A stretch of 64,000 nucleotides of DNA, taken from Pannonibacter indicus (lineage in GTDB: Bacteria > Pseudomonadota > Alphaproteobacteria > Rhizobiales > Stappiaceae). Positions 9,018-17,987 of the stretch are shown here, one piece after another (position 1 is the first letter of the stretch; each line of letters opens with the position of its first letter). The notes under the pieces were generated by a model that did not search any database, was not told the origin of the DNA, and saw nothing but the letters and a program-made list of their open reading frames with translations. Location: the NCBI RefSeq assembly GCF_001418225.1, contig NZ_LIPT01000008.1, positions 62,001 to 126,000 on the forward strand, in the 5' to 3' direction. Both the position numbers and the translations under genes were made by a program.

Positions 9018-11180
9018 TCAGCCGCGCTGGCGGGCCTTGGCTTCGCGGCGGCGGGCGTGCAGCACCGGCTCGGTGTAGCCATTGGGCTGTTCAACGCCCT
9101 TGAACACCAGATCGCAGGCCGCCTGGAACGCAACGGATCCGTCGAAATCTGCGGCCATCGGCTGATAGGCCGGATCACTGGCATTCTGCCGGTCCACCAC
9201 AGCAGCCATGCGCTTCATGGTTTCCATCACCTGTTCGCGTGAGCAGACGCCATGGCGCAGCCAGTTGGCGATATGCTGCGAGGAGATACGCAGTGTCGCC
9301 CGGTCCTCCATCAGCCCCACGTTGTGAATGTCCGGGACCTTGGAGCAGCCGATGCCTTGATCCACCCAGCGCACCACATAGCCAAGGATGCCCTGGGCAT
9401 TGTTGTCGAGTTCGGCCTGGATGTCTTCCGCGCTCCAGTTCGGCCGTGTGGCCACCGGGATGGAGAGAATGCCCTCCAGCTTTGCCTTCGGGCGGCTCTT
9501 CAGCTCCTCCTGGCGGGCGGCAACGCAAACCTTGTGGTAATGCAGCGCATGCAGTGCGGCAGCGGTGGGCGACGGCACCCAGGCGGTGTTGGCGCCGGCC
9601 ATCGGGTGGCCGATCTTCTGCTCGATCATCGCCTTCATCAGGTCCGGCATGGCCCACATGCCCTTGCCGATCTGCGCATGGCCCGGCAACCCGCAGGCAA
9701 GACCCACATCAACGTTATTGGCTTCATAGGCCGAGATCCATGCGGCGGCCTTCATGTCGCCCTTGCGGATCATCGGCCCGGCTTCCATCGAGGTATGTAT
9801 CTCGTCGCCCGTGCGGTCGAGGAAGCCGGTGTTGATGAAGAACACCCGGTCCTTCGCAGCGCGGATGCACTCCTTCAGGTTCACCGTGGTGCGGCGCTCC
9901 TCGTCCATGATGCCCATCTTCAGCGTATTACGGGCCATGCCCAGCACATCCTCGATGCGCGCAAACAGCGTGTCGGCAAAGGCCACCTCCTCCGGCCCGT
10001 GCATCTTCGGCTTGACGATATAGACCGAGCCCGCCCGGCTGTTGGCGCGCCGGCCCTTCGGCCCGATGTCATGCAACGCAATGGCCGCCGTCACCATGCC
10101 GTCGAGAATGCCTTCCGGCACCTCGTTGCCCTCCGCATCCAGCACCGCATCGATGGTCATCAGATGCCCGACATTGCGCACCAGCATCAGCGAGCGGCCA
10201 TGCAGCGTGAAGGTGTCCCCTCGCGGCGACAGATAGGTCCGGTCGCCATTGAGGCGGCGGGTCATCTGGCGCCCGCCCTTCTCGAACGTGTCTTCCAGAT
10301 CGCCCTTCATCAGGCCCAGCCAGTTGGCATAGACCGTCACCTTGTCTTCCGCATCCACGGCGGCAACGGAATCCTCGCAGTCCATGATGGTGGACAGCGC
10401 CGCCTCCACCACGACATCGGCGATGCCCGCCTTGTCCGTGGCGCCGATCCGGTGGGTGCGGTCCCGCAGGATTTCCAGATGCAGGCCGTTGCGGCGCAGC
10501 AGCACCTTCTCCGGGTCCTGAGCCCCGCCCGTATAACCGGCGAACTGCTCCGGTGCAGCAAGCCCGGTCTTGCCGGACATGAGCGAACAGACCAGCGCCC
10601 CGCCTTCGACGGCAAGCCCTGTCACCTGCGACCAGGAGCCTTCGGCCAAAGGCGCCGCCTCATCCAGCACCTTGCGGGCATAGGCAATCACCTGCGCCCC
10701 GCGCGCTTCGTCATAGCCACCGCCTGCCGGTGGCGTGCCCATGGCATCGGTGCCGTACAGCGCATCATATAGGGAGCCCCAGCGGGCATTGGCCGCGTTC
10801 AGTGCATAGCGCGCATTCATCACCGGCACCACGAGCTGCGGCCCGGCGACTTCGCCGATTTCCGGGTCCACATTCTGCGTGCCAACCGCAAAATCCGCGC
10901 CTTCCGGCACCAGATAGCCAAGCTCGGTCAGAAAGGCCTTGTAGACCTCCATATCCGGCACACCCGGATTGGCCCGGTGCCAGGCATCAATGGCGGCCTG
11001 CAGCCCGTCGCGCTTTTCAAGGAGGGCCCGGTTCACCGGCGCCAGATCCGCCAGGATCTTCGCAAAGCCGCTCCAGAACACCTGCGGACTGATGCCAGTG
11101 CCCGGCAGGGCCTGATCATTCACGAAGTCATGAAGCGCGCGCGCAATCTTCAGGCCATCGATTTCAATCCGCTCTGTCAT
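9018..11180 (-). CDS. glcB: malate synthase G
   Basis: GlcB condenses glyoxylate with acetyl-CoA to malate, the second step of the glyoxylate bypass and the sink for glycolate-derived glyoxylate. The start at 11180 ([19 protein letters not shown]) has a GGGAG ribosome site and gives 720 residues, the usual size of the G isoform; the frame stays open to 11369 but the extra codons are not family-like. Recognisable segments include [37 protein letters not shown] and the C-terminal [20 protein letters not shown]. Isocitrate lyase is not in the window. It is monocistronic, with its own terminator. Confidence 0.97.
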   Translation of the reverse strand: MTERIEIDGLKIARALHDFVNDQALPGTGISPQVFWSGFAKILADLAPVNRALLEKRDGLQAAIDAWHRANPGVPDMEVYKAFLTELGYLVPEGADFAVGTQNVDPEIGEVAGPQLVVPVMNARYALNAANARWGSLYDALYGTDAMGTPPAGGGYDEARGAQVIAYARKVLDEAAPLAEGSWSQVTGLAVEGGALVCSLMSGKTGLAAPEQFAGYTGGAQDPEKVLLRRNGLHLEILRDRTHRIGATDKAGIADVVVEAALSTIMDCEDSVAAVDAEDKVTVYANWLGLMKGDLEDTFEKGGRQMTRRLNGDRTYLSPRGDTFTLHGRSLMLVRNVGHLMTIDAVLDAEGNEVPEGILDGMVTAAIALHDIGPKGRRANSRAGSVYIVKPKMHGPEEVAFADTLFARIEDVLGMARNTLKMGIMDEERRTTVNLKECIRAAKDRVFFINTGFLDRTGDEIHTSMEAGPMIRKGDMKAAAWISAYEANNVDVGLACGLPGHAQIGKGMWAMPDLMKAMIEQKIGHPMAGANTAWVPSPTAAALHALHYHKVCVAARQEELKSRPKAKLEGILSIPVATRPNWSAEDIQAELDNNAQGILGYVVRWVDQGIGCSKVPDIHNVGLMEDRATLRISSQHIANWLRHGVCSREQVMETMKRMAAVVDRQNASDPAYQPMAADFDGSVAFQAACDLVFKGVEQPNGYTEPVLHARRREAKARQRG

Positions 11181-11517
11181 GTCCAGCTCCCGGCAACTGC
11201 CCTGTGCAAACACCTCTCGCGGCAGATACCGCCGCATCATGCCCGCACTCTCTCCGCGAGCAGGCCTTGCGTCAATCCAACGAAATCCCACATGACCTTT
11301 TCCCTGAGGGAACAAATCAAATCTCCCGGCTCCCTTTGAGAAAGGGAGCCGGACCTGATGCAGACGCAAGGCAGAGAGGAATTTTCAGGCGGGGCCGCTT
11401 GCCAGCAGCGGATCAGCCGTGCAACTTCTTTGGGCACACCGCGCAACGTCCGACCTCCAGCCAGAAGCGCCTGCAGGCGCCGGAGCCTCCCTTCGGGGCG
11501 TCCGTCACGGAGCCATC
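11181..11517. other. Divergent glcB / eamA intergenic region
   Basis: This region holds the divergent regulatory sequences for glcB (minus) and the EamA transporter (plus). No gene is supported. The only prominent structure is the perfect 12-bp inverted repeat at 11326-11352. Confidence 0.6.
11326..11352. repeat. Perfect 12-bp inverted repeat with 3-base loop
   Basis: CCGGCTCCCTTT and AAAGGGAGCCGG are separated by GAG. There is no T-tract on either side and it sits about 145 bases upstream of glcB and 165 upstream of eamA. It is therefore not an ordinary terminator; it could be a DNA-binding site, an extruded hairpin or a leader structure. Confidence 0.6.
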
Positions 11518-12459
11518 ATGATCCAGCCGCTTTCACGCCTCCTGCGGAGCGCCTATGACCGTCCCGTTCTCATGCTGATGCTGGCGACACTGGCCTGGGG
11601 CGGCAATTCGGTGGCAGGCAAAATGGCGATTGGCGAAGTGTCACCGATGGTCATCGTGTTCCTGCGGTGGGCCATCGTCGGCAGCATTGTGCTTGTGACC
11701 ATGCGCAAGGGTATCACCGCCCACTGGCCGCAGATGCGCCCCTATTTCCTGCATCTGACGCTGATGGCCCTCTTCGGCTTCGTGGGCTTCAACATGCTGT
11801 TCTACATTGCTGCCCATTCAACGTCGGCAGTCAATCTCGGCATCATCCAGGGCGCCATGCCTGCCCTTGTGCTCATCGGCGCAGTGATTGCCTTCGGCAC
11901 ACGGGTGGTGGCGCTGCAGGTTGCCGGGATCTTTGTCACCATGACAGGCGTCGCTCTGGTGGCGGCCAAGGGGGACCTGAGCAATCTGGCGGCCCTGGAG
12001 ATCAACATGGGCGACGGCATCATGCTGATCGCCTGCGTCTTTTATGCAGGCTACACGCTCGCCCTGCGCAACCGTCCGCTCGTGCCGGGCGCCATCTTCT
12101 TCGGCGTCATGGCGCTCATTTCCGCCGTCGCCTCCGTTCCGCCGGTGATCTATGAGGTGATGGCCGGGAACGCCCTGTGGCCGACGCCCAAGGGCTGGCT
12201 GATCGTGCTGTTCATCGCCATCTTTCCGTCCTTCCTGTCGCAGATCTTCTTCATGCGCGGCGTGGAGCTGATCGGCCCGGCGCGGGCGGGCATCTTCATC
12301 AATCTGGTGCCCATCTTCGGCGCCATTCTGGCCGTGCTGATCCTGAGCGAGCCTTTCCACCTCTACCACGCCCTTGCGCTGGGTCTGGTGTTCACCGGCA
12401 TCTGGCTGTCCGAGCGGCGGAAGGCACCGGAGGCCGCCTCTGCGTCAGGTGAGGGCTAA
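11518..12459 (+). CDS. EamA/DMT-family transporter
   Basis: A 313-residue inner-membrane protein with ten predicted hydrophobic helices in two EamA repeats. The first repeat begins MLATLAWGGNSVAGKMAIGE and the second MLIACVFYAGYTLALRNRP. The family exports or imports small metabolites such as amino acids; the substrate cannot be inferred. The start at 11518 is preceded by CGGAG at good spacing; the frame extends upstream to 11419 but that part lacks a ribosome site and hydrophobic character. The gene lies divergent from glcB. Confidence 0.9.
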   Translation: MIQPLSRLLRSAYDRPVLMLMLATLAWGGNSVAGKMAIGEVSPMVIVFLRWAIVGSIVLVTMRKGITAHWPQMRPYFLHLTLMALFGFVGFNMLFYIAAHSTSAVNLGIIQGAMPALVLIGAVIAFGTRVVALQVAGIFVTMTGVALVAAKGDLSNLAALEINMGDGIMLIACVFYAGYTLALRNRPLVPGAIFFGVMALISAVASVPPVIYEVMAGNALWPTPKGWLIVLFIAIFPSFLSQIFFMRGVELIGPARAGIFINLVPIFGAILAVLILSEPFHLYHALALGLVFTGIWLSERRKAPEAASASGEG

Positions 12460-12539
12460 GCACATAAAAAACTGCTTTCAAAGCAGCTTGGCAGAGAATT
12501 TTAACCACATTTTGCCACATCGCCCGCCAAGATAGGCAC

Positions 12540-15050
12540 ATGCACACTCCTGTCGTCATCGCGGCCTTCGCCAGCCTCCTTGTTGTCATCGCCCTGCTGC
12601 AGCCTCTGGCGCGGCGGCTTGACCTTGCGCCCAGCGTTCTCATTGCCGCGGTGGGCGCCATGATCGGCGTTCTCGCGGCCTATTTGCTCTATACGCCGCG
12701 CACCGACACATTCAACGCGCTGGCCTATGTCTTCGTCGATCCGCCGATCGATTCCGAGACGGTACTCTACATTTTCCTGCCACTGCTGCTCTTCCAGACG
12801 ACACTGACGCTGGACGTGCGGCGGATCCTGGAAGACTGGGTTCCGATCCTGCTGCTGGCAGTCATCGCCGTGCTGGTGGCAACCGCGATCATCGGCTTTG
12901 CATTGTTCCCGCTGGCGGGTGTTTCCCTGGTGGCCTGCCTGCTGCTGGGTGCCATCGTCGCCACCACAGACCCCGTGGCCGTTGTCTCCATCTTCCGCGA
13001 CATCGGCGCTCCAGGGCGCCTCGGGCGCCTCGTCGAAGGCGAAAGCCTGCTGAATGACGCCGCCGCCATCGTGCTCTTCGTCATTCTTCTGGGCATGCTG
13101 ACCGGTGCGCAGACCCCCGAGCCGATGGCAGCTGTCGTCACTTTCTTCCGCTCCTTCATCGGCGGCATCCTTCTGGGCCTCGTTGCGGGGCGCGTAGCGG
13201 TGGCCTTCCTGCCGATTATGCGGGAGAACAAGCTGGCGCAGGTCACCTTCTCCGTCGCCCTGCCCTATCTCGTCTACGTGGTCAGCGAGCATCTGGCGGA
13301 TGTTTCGGCCGTAGTCGCCGTGGTCGCCAGCGGCATCGTCTTCAATCTTTACGGCCCGGCCCGCATCACCCCGGATGCCTGGTCCTATCTGCATGATGTG
13401 TGGGAGCAGATCGCCTTCTGGGCCAGTTCCCTCATCTTCGTGCTTGCCTCGATCCTGATCCCCGAACTGCTGACAGGCTTCCGCATGCTGGACGCCCTGC
13501 TGCTGGTCGTTCTCATCGTTGCCGCCCTTGCCGCACGCGCCGTGGTCATATTCGGGATCATGCCACTGCTTGAGGTGATGAAACTCAGCGAACCGGTCAA
13601 TACACGCTACAAGACCGTCATTCTCTGGGGCGGCATGCGCGGTGCGGTGACGCTGATCCTTGCCCTGTCCATCACCGAGCACCGGACCCTGCCGGATGAT
13701 GTGCAGCGCTTCGTGGCCGTTCTGGCCACCAGCTTCGTGCTCTTCACCCTGCTGATCTACGGCACCACGCTGAAGCCGCTGATCAAGATCCTGAAGCTCA
13801 ACACCCTGTCGCCGCTGGATCAGGCGCTGCGGCACCAGTTCCTGGCGCTTGCCCTCTCGGATGTGCGGGACAAGGTGGACGAGGCCGCGCACGCCTATTC
13901 CATTTCGGATGCCATCGCCCGCAAGGTCAGCGATGACTATGCGGCGCGCTCGGCCGAAGCGGCGGAAATCAATGCCTTTGCCGAAGACATCATGGACCGT
14001 GAACGCGTGCTGCTGGGCCTCATCGCCCTTGCCGACCGGGAAAGGGTATTCGTTCTCAAGCATTTCCGCGAAGGCACGGTTTCCAACCGCACCATCACCA
14101 GCCACCTGGCGATTGTCGGCCGGATCGCCGATCAGGCGCGCACCAAGGGCCGGACCGGCTACAACCGCTCTGCCCGGCGGATCGTCTCCTTCGGCAAGCT
14201 GTTCCGCCTCGCCCAGTGGACCCAGCGCTGGCTGAAGATCGACCTGCCGCTGCGCATCGTCGTGGCCGACCGTTTCGAGCGGCTGCTGCTGACCCGCATC
14301 GTCCTGAACGAGCTGATCGAGTTCAACAGCAACCGCATCAAGCCGCTCCTGGGCGACCGTGTGGCTTCGATCCTGCACGAAACCCTCGACATCCGCCGCG
14401 AGGATATCGTCCAGGGGCTGGATGCCATGCGCCTGCAATATCCCGATTATGCCGATGCGCTGGAGCTGGACTTCCTGCGCCGCACCGGCCAGCGCTTCGA
14501 GGAGGCCGCCTATTCCGACGCCTATACCCAGACGCTGATCGGCACCGAGCTTTACAACGACCTCAAGCACGAGCTGGCCCAGCGCCGCACCACCGGCGGC
14601 GGCCGCCCGCGTCTGGACCTTGGGCTGAAGACCCGCGATCTCGTTGCCCAGAACCCGTTCTTCTCCGGGCTGAAGGATGCCGAGCGTGAGGAAATCGTCC
14701 GGCTGATGCGCCCGCGCTTTGCAACGCCCGGCGAATACATCATCCGCAAGGGCGAGAAAGGCGACGCAGCCTATTTCATCTCATCGGGAGCCGCAGAGGT
14801 GCGGACCGCCTTCGGCACGCATGCCGTCGGACGTGGCGATGTGGTGGGCGAAATCGCCCTTCTGACCGGCCAGCCGCGCAGTGCCGATGTGGTCGCCCTT
14901 GGCTATTGCAATCTGCTGGTGCTCTCGGCCTCCGATTTCCGCGCGTTGATGAAGCGTTCGGCGGATCTGCGCGCCCACGTGGAACATCTGGCCCAGGTCC
15001 GCCTCGGCATGAACCAGGCAGATGCGGCGGCGCTTGCCGCGCCAGAATAG
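12540..15050 (+). CDS. CPA1-family Na+/H+ antiporter with C-terminal cyclic-nucleotide-binding domain
   Basis: An 836-residue protein in three parts. Residues ~1-420 form the CPA1 antiporter membrane domain, with the signature ATTDPVAVVSIFRDIG followed by LVEGESLLNDAAAIVLF. Residues ~420-690 are a long cytosolic helical linker. Residues ~700-825 form a cNMP-binding domain ending in a phosphate-binding cassette (GEIALLTGQPRSADVVA) that keeps the Gly-Glu and the Arg usually needed to bind cAMP or cGMP. It should exchange Na+ (or K+) for protons across the inner membrane, probably gated by a cyclic nucleotide. This architecture is known for NhaP-like proteins and eukaryotic sperm NHE. No strong ribosome site is seen before the ATG. 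Confidence 0.93.
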   Translation: MHTPVVIAAFASLLVVIALLQPLARRLDLAPSVLIAAVGAMIGVLAAYLLYTPRTDTFNALAYVFVDPPIDSETVLYIFLPLLLFQTTLTLDVRRILEDWVPILLLAVIAVLVATAIIGFALFPLAGVSLVACLLLGAIVATTDPVAVVSIFRDIGAPGRLGRLVEGESLLNDAAAIVLFVILLGMLTGAQTPEPMAAVVTFFRSFIGGILLGLVAGRVAVAFLPIMRENKLAQVTFSVALPYLVYVVSEHLADVSAVVAVVASGIVFNLYGPARITPDAWSYLHDVWEQIAFWASSLIFVLASILIPELLTGFRMLDALLLVVLIVAALAARAVVIFGIMPLLEVMKLSEPVNTRYKTVILWGGMRGAVTLILALSITEHRTLPDDVQRFVAVLATSFVLFTLLIYGTTLKPLIKILKLNTLSPLDQALRHQFLALALSDVRDKVDEAAHAYSISDAIARKVSDDYAARSAEAAEINAFAEDIMDRERVLLGLIALADRERVFVLKHFREGTVSNRTITSHLAIVGRIADQARTKGRTGYNRSARRIVSFGKLFRLAQWTQRWLKIDLPLRIVVADRFERLLLTRIVLNELIEFNSNRIKPLLGDRVASILHETLDIRREDIVQGLDAMRLQYPDYADALELDFLRRTGQRFEEAAYSDAYTQTLIGTELYNDLKHELAQRRTTGGGRPRLDLGLKTRDLVAQNPFFSGLKDAEREEIVRLMRPRFATPGEYIIRKGEKGDAAYFISSGAAEVRTAFGTHAVGRGDVVGEIALLTGQPRSADVVALGYCNLLVLSASDFRALMKRSADLRAHVEHLAQVRLGMNQADAAALAAPE

Positions 15051-15179
15051 CTTTCCCTTGTTGCAGAACACTTTTGCCGCCTTCCGGTCTTGCCGGAGGG
15101 CGGGACTGCGGGCTAGCCTGCAGCCGGAGTTGTCAGACAACATGGCCGCACAGACTTGTGGCCGTATGGGAGATGTTTC

Positions 15180-15938
15180 ATGGATTTCACCGGCAAGACC
15201 GTTCTCGTCACCGGCGCAAGCTCCGGCATTGGCCGTGCCACCGCCATTGCCTTCCTGAAGGCCGGCGCGAATGTGGTTCTCACCGGCCGCCGGGAGGATG
15301 CGCTGGCGGATACACTCGCCCGCTCGGAAGCTGCTGCTGACAAGGCCCTGATCCTGGCAGGAGATGTGAGCACCGAAAGCTTCACCGATGGTCTTTTTGC
15401 CCGTCTGGGCGAGCGGTTCGGCCGTCTGGATGTGGTGTTCAACAACGCCGGCATCAGCCTGCCCTCGACGCTGATCGACGACATGAAGCCCGAGGACTTC
15501 CGCAAGGTGCTGGATGTGAATGTTTACGGCGCTTTCCTCATTGCCCGTGGCGCCTTCGGCATGATGCGCCACCAGACGCCGCAGGGCGGGCGCATCATCA
15601 ACAACGGCTCGATCTCCGCCGCCGTGCCGCGTCCGGGTTCTGTTGCCTACACCGCGTCCAAGCATGCCATCACCGGCCTCACCCGCACCCTTTCGCTCGA
15701 CGGGCGGCCCTTCTCCATCGCCTGCGGCCAGATCGATATCGGCAACGCCGCCTCGGACATGACGGAAGCAATGCAGAAAGGCGTGCCGCAGGCCAATGGC
15801 ACCATCGCCCCGGAACCGGTGATGGATGTGGCCCATGTCGCCAGCTCCGTGCTGCACATGGCCAGCCTGCCGCTGGAGGCCAATGTCCAGTTCATGACCG
15901 TGATGGCCACAAATATGCCCTTCATCGGCCGCGGCTGA
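15180..15938 (+). CDS. short-chain dehydrogenase/reductase
   Basis: A 252-residue classical SDR. The cofactor motif TGASSGIG is near residues 9-16, the structural motif NNAG near residue 90, and the catalytic YxxxK is in YTASKHA. It should reduce or oxidise a carbonyl or alcohol with NAD(P)(H); the arginine-containing GRREDA segment after beta-2 fits NADP(H) preference, but this is an inference. The start at 15180 is supported by GGGAG seven to eight bases upstream. The gene stands alone, with a terminator directly after it. Confidence 0.92.
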   Translation: MDFTGKTVLVTGASSGIGRATAIAFLKAGANVVLTGRREDALADTLARSEAAADKALILAGDVSTESFTDGLFARLGERFGRLDVVFNNAGISLPSTLIDDMKPEDFRKVLDVNVYGAFLIARGAFGMMRHQTPQGGRIINNGSISAAVPRPGSVAYTASKHAITGLTRTLSLDGRPFSIACGQIDIGNAASDMTEAMQKGVPQANGTIAPEPVMDVAHVASSVLHMASLPLEANVQFMTVMATNMPFIGRG

Positions 15939-15963
15939 TTTTCTTCCAACATCTGACGCAGGT

Positions 15964-15997
15964 GCCGCCGGACCTTCCGGCGGCATTTGTATTTTTC
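15964..15997 (+). terminator. Terminator of the SDR gene
   Basis: The stem GCCGCCGGA / TCCGGCGGC with a 3-base loop is followed by ATTTGTATTTTT. Confidence 0.88.
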
Positions 15998-16205
15998 AGT
16001 CTTGCGCAGGTCGCTTCTCACCGAGATCTGAAACGATCCATCAATAAATCTCTATTTATTTCAGAATTGCTTACAACATTTTTCTGAAAAATCGCCACAT
16101 AAACACCAAACAGACAGCCCATCTTTTTTCAGGTAGCGCCGATTTTCCAGTTTTCGGCAAGGCGAAGATCTTGTTTTTGATTTAGGAATTCACGGAGCCA
16201 GCCCC

Positions 16206-17086
16206 GTGCCTCATCCGCTCTACAGCTACCGGCGCCTGCGGTACGGTCTGCTTCCGGCCGTGGTGCTGCTGCTGGCAGGAGAGGCACCGGCCAATGCACA
16301 GGCCGTCTCGCAAGGCTGCCTTGAGATCAACGCCGGGCATTTCAACGCCATGTCCGGCAATCTCAATCAGATCGAGCGGACGGCAGCCGGCTTCGGCACT
16401 GGGGACACGACACGGTGACCATCACCTTCACGCCGAACAGCGGCACGCCCTATCGCTACACCCTGTCCGAAACCGGCGAACCGCCCAGATCTGCCGCTCC
16501 CTCCGGTGCGATGACGATCACCCGCACCATCGAGCGGGCAAACAGTGCATTGACGCTGCAGTTCCGGACTGAGGGGCTTTATTTCGACACGGTCACGGTT
16601 ACCGCCGCCTGCGTTCCATCGCGAGAGACAGGCCCCATGAGCCCGGAAGCTGCCAGCATCCGGAGTTTCCGGGAGGCACAGGGGCGGGCCTCTCTCTCCG
16701 GAAGCGCGCTTCTATAGCGCCTATGAGCGGCACGGCAGCTGCACGGCCAGCAACGGCACCTCAATGGAGGCGATGGATGTGTTTCTGGGGCGCACGACCC
16801 TCGGCGCGCGGGCCAGCATCACCCAGACACTCACCCCCCGATATCAAGGCCTTTCCCTATGCGGGCGTCTATGCCAACCTGCGTTACTCGCAGGCCCTCG
16901 ACCTGAGCCAGCCGAATACCGAGCCAATGGTGGCCGGAGCCTGGTCTGCCCTCACCAGCGCCAGCCTCGGCGTCAACTTTTCAGGCCGCCGGGGGGGCCA
17001 GCCTCAATCTGGGCGGCCAGGTGTCCGGCATCGGCGCCAGCAGCCAGAGCTGGAGCGCCACGGGGCGCCTCTCCATCGGCTTCTGA
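16206..17086 (+). pseudogene. Decayed autotransporter-like outer-membrane protein gene with four frameshifts at short repeats
   Basis: Reading across frames gives one ~290-residue protein: GTG start with CGGAG upstream, a signal peptide (to ~ANA), a Cys-containing beta-sandwich prefix (GDTVTITF through LTLQF to VTVTAAC), and a C-terminal beta-barrel strand ending SATGRLSIGF, with a terminal Phe as in outer-membrane proteins. Four lesions break it. ACACG is duplicated at 16405-16414, a CT unit is missing at ~16690-16699, one C too many sits in the C6 run at ~16831-16836, and one G too many in the G7 run at 16991-16997. Reverting each restores a continuous frame. The upstream 250 bases are unusually AT-rich for this genome. 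Function before decay was probably adhesion or surface display. Confidence 0.75.
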
Positions 17087-17091
17087 AGCGC

Positions 17092-17874
17092 TCAGCGCCG
17101 CATGCCACGCATCATCTGCCGCTTGCCCGCAAAGCCCTTGATACGCTCCACCTCAAAGCCCGCACCCTCAAGATTGCGCCGCACCCATCCAGCGGCGCTA
17201 TAGGTGGCAAAGGTGCCGCCCGCTGCCGTCAGGCCATGCACAGACGCCATCAGCTCCGGGCTCCAGAGCTCCGGATTCTTCGCCGGGGAGAAGCCATCGA
17301 GGAACCACGCCTCGACCGGCAGCGCGGACAAAAGCCCGTCAGGCCCCTGTCCCGATGTCAGCGCTGGCAGAAGAACGCGCGCGTCGCCAATGCCAAGCCA
17401 CAGGCGCGCCCCGTCCACCGCCGCCAGATGCCAGCCCGGCGCCAGCGCGCCGTCATCTGAAGCCATGCCGGCAAGCGCCGCGCGCAGCTCAGCCGCTTCC
17501 CCGGCCACATCGGGAAAGGCCGCATGCGCCCGCTCCAGCTGCGCCAGCGTCAGGGGATAAGCCTCGAAGGACAGAAAGGTCAGCTGCGGCGGCGCCTCCA
17601 GTGTCCGGATCAGCTTCAGTGTGGCCAGAAGGTTCAGCCCGGTGCCGAAGCCAAGCTCGCCGATGGTGAAGCCTTGACGCCCCGCCATGCGCTGCGGCAG
17701 GCCATTGCCTGCGTGGAACACATGGCCCGTCTCGGCCAGACCACCCGCGCGGGAGAAATAGGTGTCGCCGAAGCGCCCGGCGCGGGGCACTCCGTCTTCC
17801 AGCCATTCCAGCTCCGGCGCTGTGCCTGCCTGCGGCAATTCAGCCCTCAAATCCTCTTGCCCTGCCTGTGTCAT
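17092..17874 (-). CDS. mnmD: tRNA (mnm5s2U34) methyltransferase MnmD
   Basis: A 260-residue SAM-dependent methyltransferase corresponding to the N-terminal half of MnmC. It methylates nm5(s2)U at the wobble position of tRNAs for Lys, Glu and Gln. Family features are LEWLEDGVPRAGRFGDTYFS at the start, the SAM site around IGELGFGTGLNLLATL, and the segment DGFSPAKNPELWSPELM. It lacks the FAD-dependent C-terminal half, but a DAO-type oxidase with MnmC2-like motifs starts divergently 113 bases away. That supports a split MnmC function. Confidence 0.92.
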   Translation of the reverse strand: MTQAGQEDLRAELPQAGTAPELEWLEDGVPRAGRFGDTYFSRAGGLAETGHVFHAGNGLPQRMAGRQGFTIGELGFGTGLNLLATLKLIRTLEAPPQLTFLSFEAYPLTLAQLERAHAAFPDVAGEAAELRAALAGMASDDGALAPGWHLAAVDGARLWLGIGDARVLLPALTSGQGPDGLLSALPVEAWFLDGFSPAKNPELWSPELMASVHGLTAAGGTFATYSAAGWVRRNLEGAGFEVERIKGFAGKRQMMRGMRR

Positions 17875-17987
17875 GCGCTACTGATCGGATCGTGACAGTT
17901 GCCTTGGATTGCATCACTTCCGGACGAGATGTCAAAGCCAATCCATCCTTCTGCCCGCGCCATCAGTACAAGCCAAGGACGCCCCGC

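Noticed and set aside
12472-12486. Inverted repeat CTGCTTT-C-AAAGCAG between eamA and the antiporter gene
   Set aside because: It is short and followed by no T-tract on the plus strand; the A-run before it would only matter for a minus-strand transcript, and none is expected there.
12501-14570. 689-codon open frame on the minus strand inside the antiporter gene
   Set aside because: It is antisense to a well-supported CPA1/cNMP gene, has no ribosome site, and its Gln/Asp/His-rich product is the usual shadow of a high-GC coding strand.
16206-17086. Sequencing error as the explanation for the broken surface-protein gene
   Set aside because: Homopolymer errors could explain two of the four lesions, but not the 5-base duplication or, easily, the CT-unit change, and neighbouring genes with long G or C runs are intact. 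It remains possible for single sites.
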